From the NCBI GenBank assembly GCA_040505895.1, contig JBEVXU010000004.1, positions 62,001-126,000 of the forward strand: a stretch of 64,000 bases of DNA. The letters are read 5' to 3'. The notes under the pieces are model-generated. The model made no database searches and had not been told where the DNA came from. It was given only the letters and a program-made list of their open reading frames with translations. This DNA comes from Vondammii sp040505895. Lineage in GTDB: Bacteria; Pseudomonadota; Gammaproteobacteria; Chromatiales; Chromatiaceae. Positions 36,289 to 45,569 of this stretch are shown here, piece after piece. Position 1 is the first letter of the stretch; every line of letters begins with the position of its first letter. Both the position numbers and the translations under genes were made by a program.

Positions 36289-36410
36289 ATTTTGAAGAGC
36301 ATTCACAGACTGCATTGGACTGGGTACCGGATGGTGTTCTGGTTGTGACAAGGGATGGGCGGGTGCACGCCTGCAAAGGGATAGGAATTTTCTTTTACTG
36401 CTTTTACTAA
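36285..36410 (+). pseudogene. PAS-domain protein cut after 30 residues by an IS91-like element
   Basis: ATG 36285 overlaps the GGDEF-EAL stop (ATGA). It encodes MNFEEHSQTALDWVPDGVLV then VTRDGRVHAC, the typical start of a PAS sensor. At 36378 the frame enters the IS91-like end and stops at 36410. The coupling implies that an intact sensor once worked with the c-di-GMP enzyme. Confidence 0.75.
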
Positions 36411-36980
36411 GCGAAGAGAACGAAGCCACGTCGCCCCCTGCCAGCCTCTGAATCCGTGCCATTTTTCTTCTCCTTCACCGCTTCCATAAGAATTATGGTT
36501 CTACTCTCACCTTCAAACATCACCACTGTCAACAATCAGCACGTCTTCCGGCAAAACGATGACGCAAAATGCACCCAACCTATGACGGCGGTGAAAATGT
36601 GGCCGCAGCAGCTTGGGTAGGGTAAAGACATATTGACGGTGAGGGACAGCGGCCAACACCTCTTCCTCCACCCAGTCGCCATAGGCAAGCATCCGCTTCT
36701 GATGGCAGCCGGGGCAGAAGTAGCGGGTCTTGCAGCTGAAGGCTAGGAGGTAGCCGTGACCGCAGCCGTCACAGTAGATGCGGGCAAACCCCTTGTGCAG
36801 ATCACCGCAGTCGATAAAACGTTCCAACACCTGCCTTTCAATCGGCCGATGGATGGCACTACTACTCTCCAGTTCGTCACTGTGCTTGTGTACACATTGA
36901 TAGAGTGGACTGATTCGTGGTGACCGGGGGCTATAGACACCGGTTTTGAGCTTTGCTTCCGTGCAAGCCATGACGCCATC
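36378..36980 (-). mobile_element. IS91-like element remnant, copy D
   Basis: Starts with the shared GGGATAGGAATTT end (with a short internal duplication of CTTTTACT), then the end region, then the N-terminal part of the transposase gene. The centre and C-terminus are deleted. Its right limit is uncertain, between 36975 and 37025. Confidence 0.75.
36513..36971 (-). pseudogene. IS91-family transposase, N-terminal part only
   Basis: 152-residue frame. Residues 1-136 match the zinc-binding N-terminus and early Y2 region: ARIYCDGCGHGYLLAFSCK, TRYFCPGCHQKRMLAYGDW and RQYVFTLPKLLRPHFHRR. The last 16 residues come from the element's end sequence, so the catalytic tyrosines are missing. Confidence 0.8.
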
Positions 36981-37326
36981 TCCAGAGATGGGACGGAGAA
37001 TATACCCAACTTCACGATTCAGAACAAATATAGAACCTTATTTTGCATCACATAACGATAATTATTCATTTCGTATAGGTCACGTCATATCGAATATATG
37101 AATTATGCTTTTACATCATACCAATCAATCGTTTTTATTGGTATGTCTGTCTCGTGTGAGGCGAGCTAATAGTGCAATAGGAGATCATACATATTTATGT
37201 AAAGTAAGAGTTAACAATTGGTTACATTTGACCTATAGGGTTCAAATTATCTCTGCTGTATATTTGAAACAAGCATCGTATTTAAAAAGCAATGATATTT
37301 TTAAATTATTTTCAGGAGAAAAAAAC
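36981..37326. other. AT-rich upstream region of kbp
   Basis: About 345 bases, strongly AT-rich from 37020 on. It probably carries the promoter of the kbp-yidB pair. No operator could be fixed; a GATAATTATTCATT stretch near 37066 is only a weak Fur-box match. Confidence 0.35.
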
Positions 37327-37764
37327 ATGGGTTTATTTGATTTTGCTAAAGACATGGGCAAAAAATTATTTGGAAGTGGCGATGATCCAGCTGAAAAAAT
37401 TCAGCAAAGCATTGAATCTAACAACCCCGGTATTACCAATCTTAGTGTCGCTTATGAGGATGGCGTTGTCGGCCTAAGCGGTAAAGCAGATTCGGCAGAA
37501 GCGGCAGAAAAAGCTGTACTACTGGCAGGCAATGTGCGAGGTGTTACCGATGTCAAAATCGACAATCTGGATGCACCGGCTCCAACTCCAGAAGTTGAGT
37601 ACTATGTAATTGTAAGTGGGGATAGCCTGTCCAAAATCGCCAAAAACTTTTATAAAAATGCGATGGATTATCCGAAGTTATTTGCCGCCAACCGTGAAGT
37701 TATCCAGGGCCCTGACCTGATTTACCCTGGCCAGAAAATTCGAATTCCACCGAAGACCTGGTAA
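37327..37764 (+). CDS. kbp: potassium-binding BON-LysM protein Kbp (YgaU)
   Basis: 145 residues from ATG 37327 behind CAGGAG. An N-terminal helix MGLFDFAKDMGKKLFG is followed by a BON domain (about 25-85) and a C-terminal LysM (about 95-143: YYVIVSGDSLSKIAKNFY ... LIYPGQKIRIP). The order and length match E. coli Kbp, a cytoplasmic K+-sensing protein. It is followed by yidB-like in the same direction. Confidence 0.9.
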   Translation: MGLFDFAKDMGKKLFGSGDDPAEKIQQSIESNNPGITNLSVAYEDGVVGLSGKADSAEAAEKAVLLAGNVRGVTDVKIDNLDAPAPTPEVEYYVIVSGDSLSKIAKNFYKNAMDYPKLFAANREVIQGPDLIYPGQKIRIPPKTW

Positions 37765-37846
37765 TACTATTAACTCATTTCTGGACTCAGGGAAGAGTCT
37801 CTTAATAACATACAACACTTAACTTTATCAAAAGAGAGCGCAAATT

Positions 37847-38284
37847 ATGGATATAAATCAAATATTGAAACTAGGTGCACAGGCCTTCATGAAAAGTCAG
37901 GGTAGTGGCGATGCCGGCGGCAATCTAGACCCTGATATATTAACTACTGCGTTATCAGGTTTAAGCGGTGGTAAAAAAGGAGTGGATATAGCTTCTCTTG
38001 TAGGCGGAATGCAAAGTGGTGGAATGGGGGACATGCTGCAATCGTGGCTCGGCGATGGACAAAATCAGGCCATTTCAGGAAGCCAGGTCAGTAACCTGTT
38101 AGGTTCAGATAAAATTAGAGCATTTGCCTCTCAACTTGGTTTAAGTGAAGAAGAAGCTATTGGTGGATTACAGGATGCTATGCCGCAGATAGTCGATAAA
38201 GCCAGCAGTGGTGGTTCTCTACTGGATTCCATTGGTGGCGTGGGTGGAGCTCTAGGCCTGGTTAGTAAGTTATTTGGGAAATAA
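37847..38284 (+). CDS. YidB-family protein (DUF937)
   Basis: A 145-residue Gly/Ser-rich protein with the pattern of the YidB/DUF937 family: SWLGDGQNQAISGSQVSNLL, FASQLGLSEEEAIGGLQDAM, PQIVDKASSGGSLLDSIGG. Function unknown; often seen with stress proteins. It lies 82 bases after kbp, probably on the same transcript. Confidence 0.82.
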   Translation: MDINQILKLGAQAFMKSQGSGDAGGNLDPDILTTALSGLSGGKKGVDIASLVGGMQSGGMGDMLQSWLGDGQNQAISGSQVSNLLGSDKIRAFASQLGLSEEEAIGGLQDAMPQIVDKASSGGSLLDSIGGVGGALGLVSKLFGK

Positions 38285-38334
38285 TACCCTAAATTGAATC
38301 ATTCTTCGAAGGTGCTTATTTCAGGGGTTTTTTC

Positions 38335-38580
38335 CAGAGCAAAGGGGTGTTCCCTCGCTGTGGTTGGTTCCCCTTGCACGCTTCCCCAAGCACTTCCCTC
38401 TCCTCCTCCAAAGGGCTCCGAGCACGTCGCTACACACCAAACCGCAATTGCTCCTGCCGCTCATCAGTTTTCTCTTGATTTCAGATATATTCAATAACTA
38501 TATCCTCATCAAGGCCTACTGTGGAGACAAAATAGCCTCTCGCCCAGAAATGTTCGCCGGTGAAATTTCACTACGATATA
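38335..38580 (-). pseudogene. IS200/IS605-type transposase (TnpA) remnant
   Basis: The minus strand encodes FTGEHFWARGYFVSTVGLDE, DIVIEYI, then a stop, NQEKTDERQEQL and further stops. The HFWARGYFVSTVG segment is characteristic of Y1-type (IS200-like) transposases. The N-terminus and catalytic motifs are not found. Confidence 0.65.
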
Positions 38581-38705
38581 AAATATGCTGGATTGCAGCT
38601 TGTCTGCTTTCCCTTTGCAAACTGCAATACAGCCATGTAGTTAGTCTAAATTCTGAAAGATGCTTTTGAAATGCAATTTATCTCTACAGATCATTAAGTA
38701 GTGAT
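38581..38705. other. spacer without an assigned feature
   Basis: Short AT-rich stretch between the transposase remnant and the YegP-like gene; nothing recognised. Confidence 0.3.
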
Positions 38706-39032
38706 TTACAGTTCTTCAAACTCAGCAGAGGCAGCATTTTGTTTTAACAGTGCAATTGCATTTTCTCTATCTATCTCAGATGGGAAGAGTGCACTGGTTG
38801 CAACAACCTGACCATTGGTTGCTTTTATATTGAAGAAAAACTTGCCATTTTTTGACTCTTTAAGATCGTATCTAGCGAGTTCTTGGGAATTTTTCTTAAC
38901 CGATTCAATTCCATTTACAGCGCTTTTCTTTGCTGAGTAATTCTCACTTTTAACGATGCTTTTTCCGGCATCATCAACAAACGAGAAGCTGAATGGTTCT
39001 TTTGCTTCACTCTTTTTCAAAATGACTCTCAT
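38706..39032 (-). CDS. YegP-type DUF1508 protein
   Basis: 108 residues from ATG 39030-39032 (GAGGAA upstream; a TTG two codons earlier is less likely). Two copies of the DUF1508 fold: FSFSFVDDAGKSIVKSENYS (copy one) and KFFFNIKATNGQVVATSALF (copy two). The E. coli YegP family is of unknown function, probably stress-related. It is isolated, with the TnpA remnant downstream. Confidence 0.88.
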   Translation of the reverse strand: MRVILKKSEAKEPFSFSFVDDAGKSIVKSENYSAKKSAVNGIESVKKNSQELARYDLKESKNGKFFFNIKATNGQVVATSALFPSEIDRENAIALLKQNAASAEFEEL

Positions 39033-39440
39033 ACTCAATTCCTCATTCCGTGCTATTTTTGAAATATATTTTTTGCTCTACTAATATCGCAACAATTTGG
39101 CTGTCTATCATTATTGCCATCCTGCCATTGGTTGTGTGTTATGGAGATATTTATCTCACTATCATGTCGCGATTTATGCGGCGATTAATATCTTATCTGA
39201 AATAAGATATTTTAATTGTTAACATTTGTTTCATGTATTGAGTAGCGGGATAAGTGATTACGTCGTTCTATCAGGTTTATAAGGGTGCTTTATGGGGGGA
39301 TGTTTATTGCACTGCGCTTTTTGGAGCTCGCTGTATCTGGTAGTGAACAGGGAGGCTCATGAGCCTCAAACTGTTGACTACGAACTGTCGGATCTGCCCC
39401 CGAAGTTTCGCCGCTTTATTAGCCTTAGAAGCAAAGGGGG
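39033..39440. other. gene-free region upstream of the HigA remnant
   Basis: About 400 bases. AT-rich up to 39240, then mixed composition. A perfect palindrome GAGGCTCATGAGCCTC lies at 39352-39367. A 56-codon frame from ATG 39291 is present, but it resembles nothing and may be remnant sequence. Confidence 0.4.
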
Positions 39441-39587
39441 TATGTCGATACTGCACTAAGGCAGGCGCGCTATTTCAGGACAATGCCAGAGTTCTGGATG
39501 AACCTGCAGACAGTCTATGATCTAAAAATGGCTGGGATTACCGAGGGTGAGCAGGTCAATAGGGATGTAACACCCTGCGCTTTATAG
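39441..39587 (+). pseudogene. HigA-family antitoxin remnant
   Basis: The frame ending at TAG 39585-39587 encodes TALRQARYFRTMPEFWMNLQ, TVYDLKMAGITEGEQVNRDV and TPCAL. This is the C-terminal half of HigA-type (VapI) antitoxins, which carry PEFWLNLQ-like motifs. The N-terminal helix-turn-helix and any HigB toxin are gone. It overlaps the convergent end of yejF by six bases. Confidence 0.7.
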
Positions 39588-41216
39588 CGCCTCATCCGCC
39601 TCCAGATCAAAGGCTGCTTTGATCAATCTCTTGGTGTAGGGCTGTTGGGGGTTGTTGAAGATCTCTTCGGCACTCCCCTGCTCCACCGCCTTGCCCTCCT
39701 GCATGACGATCAGGTTGTCACTGAGAGCACGTACCACCTTGAGATCGTGACTAATAAAGAGGTAGGCGAGGTTGTGCTTCTGCTGGAGATCCCGCAGCAG
39801 GTCGATAATCTGGGCCTGTACCGAACGGTCAAGGGCAGAGGTGGGTTCGTCGAGCACCACTAGGCGGGGGTGCATGATCATTGCGCGGGCGATGGCGATA
39901 CGTTGACGCTGGCCACCGGAGAACTCGTGGGGGTAACGGTCGCGGCTATCGGGGTCGATTCCTACCTCCTGAAGAATTTCGATTACCCGCTGCTCACGCT
40001 CCTCCTCGTTGCCGATATCGTGGGCCGTCAGCCCCTCTTCAACGATCTCCCGGATAGAGAGACGGGGGCTGAGGGAACCGTAGGGGTCTTGAAACACCAC
40101 CTGCATCCGCCGCCGTAGGGCCTTCATACCTGCTGCATTTTTGGCTGATATTTCACTTCCATCGAAATGGATCGTGCCTTCACTCTCTGCCAGCCGCAGT
40201 AGTGCCAGAGCAAGTGTTGTTTTACCTGAACCGCTCTCTCCCACGACCCCAAGGGTGTGACCCGCCTGAAGTCTCAGGCTGATCCCATCCACTGCCTTGA
40301 TATGATCCACCGTGCGTCGGAGAAAACCTCTCTTGACCGGGAACCACACCTTGAGGTTATCGCAGGCAAGCACCTCCGGCGCATCCGCCTCACCGGTGAT
40401 CGGCTGCCCCTTGGGTTCAGCTTCCAGCAGCATCTGTGTATAGGGATGCTGAGGGGAAGCGAACAGTGCCTGAGTCAGTCCCTGCTCTACAATCTTTCCC
40501 CCCTGCATCACCGCGACATGGTCCGAGACCTTTTGAACTATGCCAAGATCATGGGTAATCAGCAGAATCGCCAATCCCATCTCCTGCTGAAGATCTTTCA
40601 ACAGGGTGAGAATCTGTGCCTGAATAGTCACATCGAGGGCGGTGGTGGGTTCGTCAGCAATAAGGATATCGGGATCGTTGGCCAGGGCCATGGCGATCAT
40701 CACTCGCTGGCGCTGACCACCGGAGAGCTGATGGGGGTAGCTTGCCAAGCGCTTTTCAGGATCACGAATACGCACTTTTCGCAGCAATTCCAGCGTACGT
40801 TCCCTTGCCTGAATCCGGGTGAGGCCTTTATGCACAATCAGCACTTCACTGACCTGCTTCTCCACGCTGTGCAGTGGATTGAGAGAGGTCATCGGCTCCT
40901 GGAAGATCATGCCGATTCGGTCACCACGCACCTTGGTCAACAACGAACGGTTGGCACCGACCAGTTCAGCACCATCAAAACGGATGCTGCCGCAGGGGTG
41001 GTGCGCCTTGGGATAGGGCAGCAGCTGCATCACCGACAGGGCGGTAACCGACTTGCCGGAACCACTTTCCCCTACCAGCGCCAAGGTCTCTCCCCGCCTG
41101 AGCTCCAGGGAGACCTGCCTCACCGCCTCTATCTCTTCTCCATTAGAGTGAAAATAGGTGGAGAGATTATCAATCACCAGCAGGGGGCCGTCGCTCTTCT
41201 CAGGTTGATTGCTCAT
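39582..41216 (-). CDS. yejF: peptide ABC importer ATP-binding protein, two NBDs
   Basis: 544 residues with two complete nucleotide-binding domains: Walker A GESGSGKSVTALS (about residue 50) and GESGSGKTTLALAL (about 325), each with an LSGGQRQR- or FSGGQRQR-type signature and Walker B (ILIADEPTTALD, LVVLDEPTSALD). It energises the YejABEF importer of microcin C and small peptides. Last gene of yejABEF, three bases from yejE. Confidence 0.94.
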   Translation of the reverse strand: MSNQPEKSDGPLLVIDNLSTYFHSNGEEIEAVRQVSLELRRGETLALVGESGSGKSVTALSVMQLLPYPKAHHPCGSIRFDGAELVGANRSLLTKVRGDRIGMIFQEPMTSLNPLHSVEKQVSEVLIVHKGLTRIQARERTLELLRKVRIRDPEKRLASYPHQLSGGQRQRVMIAMALANDPDILIADEPTTALDVTIQAQILTLLKDLQQEMGLAILLITHDLGIVQKVSDHVAVMQGGKIVEQGLTQALFASPQHPYTQMLLEAEPKGQPITGEADAPEVLACDNLKVWFPVKRGFLRRTVDHIKAVDGISLRLQAGHTLGVVGESGSGKTTLALALLRLAESEGTIHFDGSEISAKNAAGMKALRRRMQVVFQDPYGSLSPRLSIREIVEEGLTAHDIGNEEEREQRVIEILQEVGIDPDSRDRYPHEFSGGQRQRIAIARAMIMHPRLVVLDEPTSALDRSVQAQIIDLLRDLQQKHNLAYLFISHDLKVVRALSDNLIVMQEGKAVEQGSAEEIFNNPQQPYTKRLIKAAFDLEADEAL

Positions 41217-41219
41217 CCT

Positions 41220-42275
41220 CTACCCCACGCTCTTTCGTGGATCGAAGGCGTCGCGCACCGCTTCACCGATAAAGATCAACAAGCTTAGCATCACTGCAAT
41301 AGTGAAAAAGCCGGCAAGCCCCAGCCAGGGCGCCTGCAGATTGGCCTTGCCCTGTGCCAACACTTCACCCAGAGAGGCGGAGCCCGGTGGCAGGCCGACA
41401 CCGAGAAAATCGAGGGAGGTCAATACTGTTACCGATCCTGCGAGAACAAAGGGGAGAAAGGTGAGGGTTGCCACCACCGCATTGGGCAGCACATGACGGA
41501 AGATAATCACCCGATCACTCACCCCCAGTGAACGGGCGGCACGAACGTACTCAAAGTTACGCGCCCGCAGGAACTCCGCCCGTACTACGCCGACAAATCC
41601 CATCCATGAGAAGAGCAGCATCAGTCCCAGGAGCCACCAGAAGTTGGGTTTGACGACGCTGGCGAGAATGATCAGCAGATAGAGGGTGGGCATGCCCGAC
41701 CACACCTCAATAAAGCGCTGGAAGAGTAGATCGACCTTGCCACCAAAATAGCCCTGTACCGCACCCGCCGCTACACCCAGCAAAGCGGAGATAATGGTCA
41801 GGGTAAAACCGAAGAGAATTGAGATACGGAAGCCGTAGATCAGCCGTGCGCTGAGATCACGTGCCTGGTCATCAGTGCCAAACCAGTGGGTCTCATCCGG
41901 TGGCGAAGGAGCCGGCACCGGCAGATTCCAGGCGACCGACTGATGATCATAACGAATCAACGGCCAGAGCATCCAGCCATCACTGTTGATCTTCTCCATC
42001 ATGTAGGGATCGCGGTAGTCGGTCTCGGTCTCCAACTCACCGCCGAAAGTGGTCTCTGGATAGCCATTGAGAACCGGGCTGTAGAGACTCCCCTGATAGC
42101 TCAACAGAAAGGGTTTGTCATTGGCGACAAACTCGGCAAAGAGGGTAAAGGTAAAAAGTGCAAGAAAGATCCATAGCGACCACCAACCGCGACGATTGGC
42201 ACGAAAGACCGCCAGCCGCCGTTGGGTCATGGGATTTATCTTTCGTGCTCTTTTGGTTGTGACTGCCTCACTCAT
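41220..42275 (-). CDS. yejE: peptide ABC importer permease
   Basis: 351 residues from ATG 42273-42275 (GGAGGGG upstream). DppC/OppC-type permease: an N-terminal cytoplasmic segment, one TM, a periplasmic domain, then the core helices, with the EAA-like loop EYVRAARSLGVSDRVIIFRH. HWFGTDDQARDLSARLIYG precedes the second TM, as in YejE. Confidence 0.94.
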   Translation of the reverse strand: MSEAVTTKRARKINPMTQRRLAVFRANRRGWWSLWIFLALFTFTLFAEFVANDKPFLLSYQGSLYSPVLNGYPETTFGGELETETDYRDPYMMEKINSDGWMLWPLIRYDHQSVAWNLPVPAPSPPDETHWFGTDDQARDLSARLIYGFRISILFGFTLTIISALLGVAAGAVQGYFGGKVDLLFQRFIEVWSGMPTLYLLIILASVVKPNFWWLLGLMLLFSWMGFVGVVRAEFLRARNFEYVRAARSLGVSDRVIIFRHVLPNAVVATLTFLPFVLAGSVTVLTSLDFLGVGLPPGSASLGEVLAQGKANLQAPWLGLAGFFTIAVMLSLLIFIGEAVRDAFDPRKSVG

Positions 42276-42279
42276 CCCC

Positions 42280-43392
42280 TCACCCCTCCCTGCTCTCAAA
42301 GTCGATACGGGGATCGATGATGGTGTAGGTCATATCACCCACCAGATTCATCACCAGTCCCAGCAGGGAGAAGAAGAAGAGCGTACCGAACATCACCGGA
42401 TAGTCACGGTTGAACGCCGCTTCGAAACCCAGCAACCCAAGTCCATCAAGCGAGAAGATAATCTCGATCAGCAAGGAACCGGTAAAGAGAATGCTGATGA
42501 AGGCGGTGGGGAAACCCGCGACAACGATCAGCATGGCGTTACGAAAGACATGGCCGTACATCACCCTGCCCTCATCCAACCCTTTGGCCCGGGCGGTCAA
42601 CACATACTGCTGATTGATCTGATCGAGAAAGGAGTTCTTGGTCAACATGGTGAGTGTAGCGAAGCCGCCGATGGTCATCGCGGTGATCGGCAATGCCAGA
42701 TGCCAGAAGTAGTCGCCGATACGTTGGGGCCAACTCATTGCGTCCCAATTTTCCGAGGTGAGTCCAGCCAGAGGGAACCAGTCGAGATAACTGCCACCGG
42801 CAAATACCACCAGGAGAAAGACCGCAAACAAAAAGCCGGGGATAGCGGTGCCAAGCACAATCAGTACACTGCTCCAGACATCAAAACGGCTGCCGTCCCG
42901 CACTGCCTTGGAGATACCGAGAGGGATGCTGATGAGATAGACCAACAGCGTGGTCCAGAGACCAAGGGAGATGGAGACCGGCATCTTGTCCAGCACCAGA
43001 TCCACCACCTTGCGATCACGGAAGAAGCTGTCACCAAAATCGAAGACGACATAGTTTTTCATCATCTCGATAAAGCGGATGTGTATCGGCTTGTCGAAAC
43101 CGAAGCGCACCTCCAGCTCCTTGATAAACTCTGGATCCAACCCCTGGGCGCCACGGTACTTGCTCCCACCTCCAGCAGCAATATCAACAGTATGCTTCCC
43201 ACCACCCGCCAGAGAATCACCACCACTCCGTGTGATGCGATCCGTGATAGCGCTACCCTCACCCGTCAGTTCGGCAATCGCCTGCTCCACCGGCCCCCCC
43301 GGTGCCACCTGGATAACGATAAAATTGATCACCATGATAGCCAGCAGGGTCGGGATAATCAGCAGCAGACGGCGAAAAATATAGGCACCCAT
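42280..43392 (-). CDS. yejB: peptide ABC importer permease
   Basis: 370 residues from ATG 43390-43392, with AGGAGG seven bases upstream inside the yejA end; the longer upstream frame is an artefact. TM1 AYIFRRLLLIIPTLLAIMVI, the conserved GLDPEFIKELEVRFGFDKPI segment, core helices, and the EAA-like loop YVLTARAKGLDEGRVMYGH. The gap to yejA is one base. Confidence 0.94.
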   Translation of the reverse strand: MGAYIFRRLLLIIPTLLAIMVINFIVIQVAPGGPVEQAIAELTGEGSAITDRITRSGGDSLAGGGKHTVDIAAGGGSKYRGAQGLDPEFIKELEVRFGFDKPIHIRFIEMMKNYVVFDFGDSFFRDRKVVDLVLDKMPVSISLGLWTTLLVYLISIPLGISKAVRDGSRFDVWSSVLIVLGTAIPGFLFAVFLLVVFAGGSYLDWFPLAGLTSENWDAMSWPQRIGDYFWHLALPITAMTIGGFATLTMLTKNSFLDQINQQYVLTARAKGLDEGRVMYGHVFRNAMLIVVAGFPTAFISILFTGSLLIEIIFSLDGLGLLGFEAAFNRDYPVMFGTLFFFSLLGLVMNLVGDMTYTIIDPRIDFESREG

Positions 43393-43393
43393 A

Positions 43394-45346
43394 TCAACTC
43401 CTCCTGCGCAGATAACGCGCCATCGACCAGATACCGGCCACCAGTAGTAGCAACAGCAGCAGGGTACGCCAGCTCGGTGTTGCAGGTGATTCAAGCGCCT
43501 CATTTACCGGTGTCAGAGAACCTCCCTCCGCCACCATAGCCGCCAGCTGCGTCGCCCTCTCCTCGTCGTACCACCAGCGCCCGGTCATTACACCCGACTT
43601 GATGGTGACATCGGGGCGACTGAACTTATCCCAGTAGAGAATACGGTCGGCGGGAATATGCCAGTTGGGTATGACATAGAAACCGGCCAGCAGCACCCGG
43701 TCCAGCGCCTTGGTGTTGGCCACCAGTTCGGCACGGCTGGAGGAGGCGATCATGCGCTCCACCAGTAGATCGACCACCGGATCTTTGATACCTGCGAGAT
43801 TACGACTACCTGACTGCTTGGCCGCCTTGGTTGTCCAATTATTGCGTTGTTCATTGCCGGGATTTTCCGATTGGCCCCAAACATACACCAACATGTCGTA
43901 ATCAAAGCTGCGAATACGGTTGACGTACTGGGTCGAGTCAACCAGGCGGACATCAACGTCGATACCCAATCGCTCCAGGTTTCTCACCATCGGCAACACA
44001 ATGCGTTCAAAGGCCTGGGAGACCAGCAGGATTTCAAAGCGGAATGGTTCGCCACTCTCCTTGTTGACCCGCTTCATATCCCGCACCACCCAACCCGCCT
44101 GTTTCAACAGACGATCAGCTTTTAGCAGATTGTCGCGGGCCCAACCGCTGCCGTCGGTAGCGGGAACTTCGTAGGCTGTATCAAAGACCCGTGCGGGCAG
44201 CTGGTCACGAAACGGTTCCAACACCGCCAGTTCAGCTCCCTGTGGCAAGCCCTCCGCCATCATATCGGAGTTGGAAAAGTAGCTATGGGTGCGAGTGTAC
44301 TGGCTGAAAAAGAGATTGCGGTTGGTCCAGTCGAAATCGAAGGCGTAAGCCAGAGCCTCACGGGCAATAGGGTCGCTAAATTTTGGCCGCCGGGTATTGT
44401 AGATAAAACCCTGCATACCTGTGGGCATGCGGTGTTTCACCCGCTCCATTTTAAGCCACCCCTTCTCCACCGCCGGCACCTGGTAGTCCACCGCCCAGGC
44501 TTTGGCCTGATTCTCCGCACGGTAATCGATATCACCCGACTTGAGTGCAAGGCGAATGGGAGTCTCATCTCGGTAGAACTTGCTATGCATGCGATCGAAG
44601 TTATTGGTTCCAACCCTCACCGGCAGATCCCTTCCCCAGTAATCGGTTACCCGTTCCTGGATTACGAAGCGCCCAGGTTCAAATTTGGCTACCCGGTAGG
44701 GGCCGCTTCCCAGAGGTGGCTCCAGGGTGGTCTTCTCAAAATCACGCTTCTGCCAGTAGTGCTTCGGCAGGATGGGAATCTGACCCACGATCAACGGCAA
44801 TTCCCGATTATTACGTTCCTTGAAGTGAAACTTTACCCGCCGCTCCCCTAACTTCTCCACTCTCTCAACGCTGGAATAGTAGAAGCGGTACTGGGGATCA
44901 CCCTTGGTGGTTAGCATCTCGAATGACCAGATGACATCGTCGGCGGTAATTGGTTTACCGTCATGCCAACGTGCCTGAGGGCGTAGGTTAAAGATGATCC
45001 AGGAGCGATCATCGGGCCACTCAATGGTCTCCGCGATCAGTCCGTATTGGGTAAAAGGTTCATCTTGACTAGTAACCATCAACGACTCTACCGAGCCGGT
45101 ACTGACGGCATTGCCTTTGGGAATATAGGGGTGGAAGCTGTCAAAGGTCCCCTTTGTGGCAGTACGTAGGACGCCACCCTTAGGAGCCTCGGGATTAACA
45201 TAGTCAAAGTGCCTGAAGCCGGCAGTATACTTCGGCTCATCGTAGAGAGCGATGGCGTGGGATTTATGGACAGTCGCCCACCCCTGGCTGCAGACAAGCA
45301 GAAACAGTAGAGAGAGAGTAATCTTGTTTGCCACAGAGAAAAGCAT
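43394..45346 (-). CDS. yejA: periplasmic peptide-binding protein of the Yej importer
   Basis: About 650 residues. Signal peptide (ITLSLLFLLVCSQGWA), then an SBP_bac_5 fold: GFRHFDYVNPEAPKGGVLR, WPDDRSWIIFNLRPQARWHD, GKPITADDVIWSFE, GSGPYRVAKFEPG. A short C-terminal hydrophobic helix (TLLLLLLLVAGIWSMARYL) follows, which is unusual for a free periplasmic protein and may anchor it to the membrane. The start is ATG 45344-45346 or a TTG at 45370; neither has a clear Shine-Dalgarno. Confidence 0.9.
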   Translation of the reverse strand: MLFSVANKITLSLLFLLVCSQGWATVHKSHAIALYDEPKYTAGFRHFDYVNPEAPKGGVLRTATKGTFDSFHPYIPKGNAVSTGSVESLMVTSQDEPFTQYGLIAETIEWPDDRSWIIFNLRPQARWHDGKPITADDVIWSFEMLTTKGDPQYRFYYSSVERVEKLGERRVKFHFKERNNRELPLIVGQIPILPKHYWQKRDFEKTTLEPPLGSGPYRVAKFEPGRFVIQERVTDYWGRDLPVRVGTNNFDRMHSKFYRDETPIRLALKSGDIDYRAENQAKAWAVDYQVPAVEKGWLKMERVKHRMPTGMQGFIYNTRRPKFSDPIAREALAYAFDFDWTNRNLFFSQYTRTHSYFSNSDMMAEGLPQGAELAVLEPFRDQLPARVFDTAYEVPATDGSGWARDNLLKADRLLKQAGWVVRDMKRVNKESGEPFRFEILLVSQAFERIVLPMVRNLERLGIDVDVRLVDSTQYVNRIRSFDYDMLVYVWGQSENPGNEQRNNWTTKAAKQSGSRNLAGIKDPVVDLLVERMIASSSRAELVANTKALDRVLLAGFYVIPNWHIPADRILYWDKFSRPDVTIKSGVMTGRWWYDEERATQLAAMVAEGGSLTPVNEALESPATPSWRTLLLLLLLVAGIWSMARYLRRRS

Positions 45347-45569
45347 CAATATTTTATATTGTTGTTGCAACTATTCAGCAGAATGATAAACGACCATACA
45401 GAAGACGAGGCATTCTACTCACAGACCACAATCAGCACCCGAAGTTCTTTTACAATCAACTCTTTTCCGGTACCTTATCACTTAGCATTTAGGGCGGCTC
45501 AGTTGGCCTTTTCTATAAGCAGCAGTTACCCTACCACACCAGTCTGAAACAGAGTATCAAGGATTTTTC

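Noticed and set aside
37060..37085. Fur box upstream of kbp
   Set aside because: GATAATTATTCATT matches only part of the 19-bp consensus; the region is AT-rich, so chance matches are expected.
42115..43539. long plus-strand open frame (474 codons) opposite yejB and yejE
   Set aside because: It is antisense to two well-conserved permeases, has a His/Gln-rich composition with no family resemblance, and no ribosome site.
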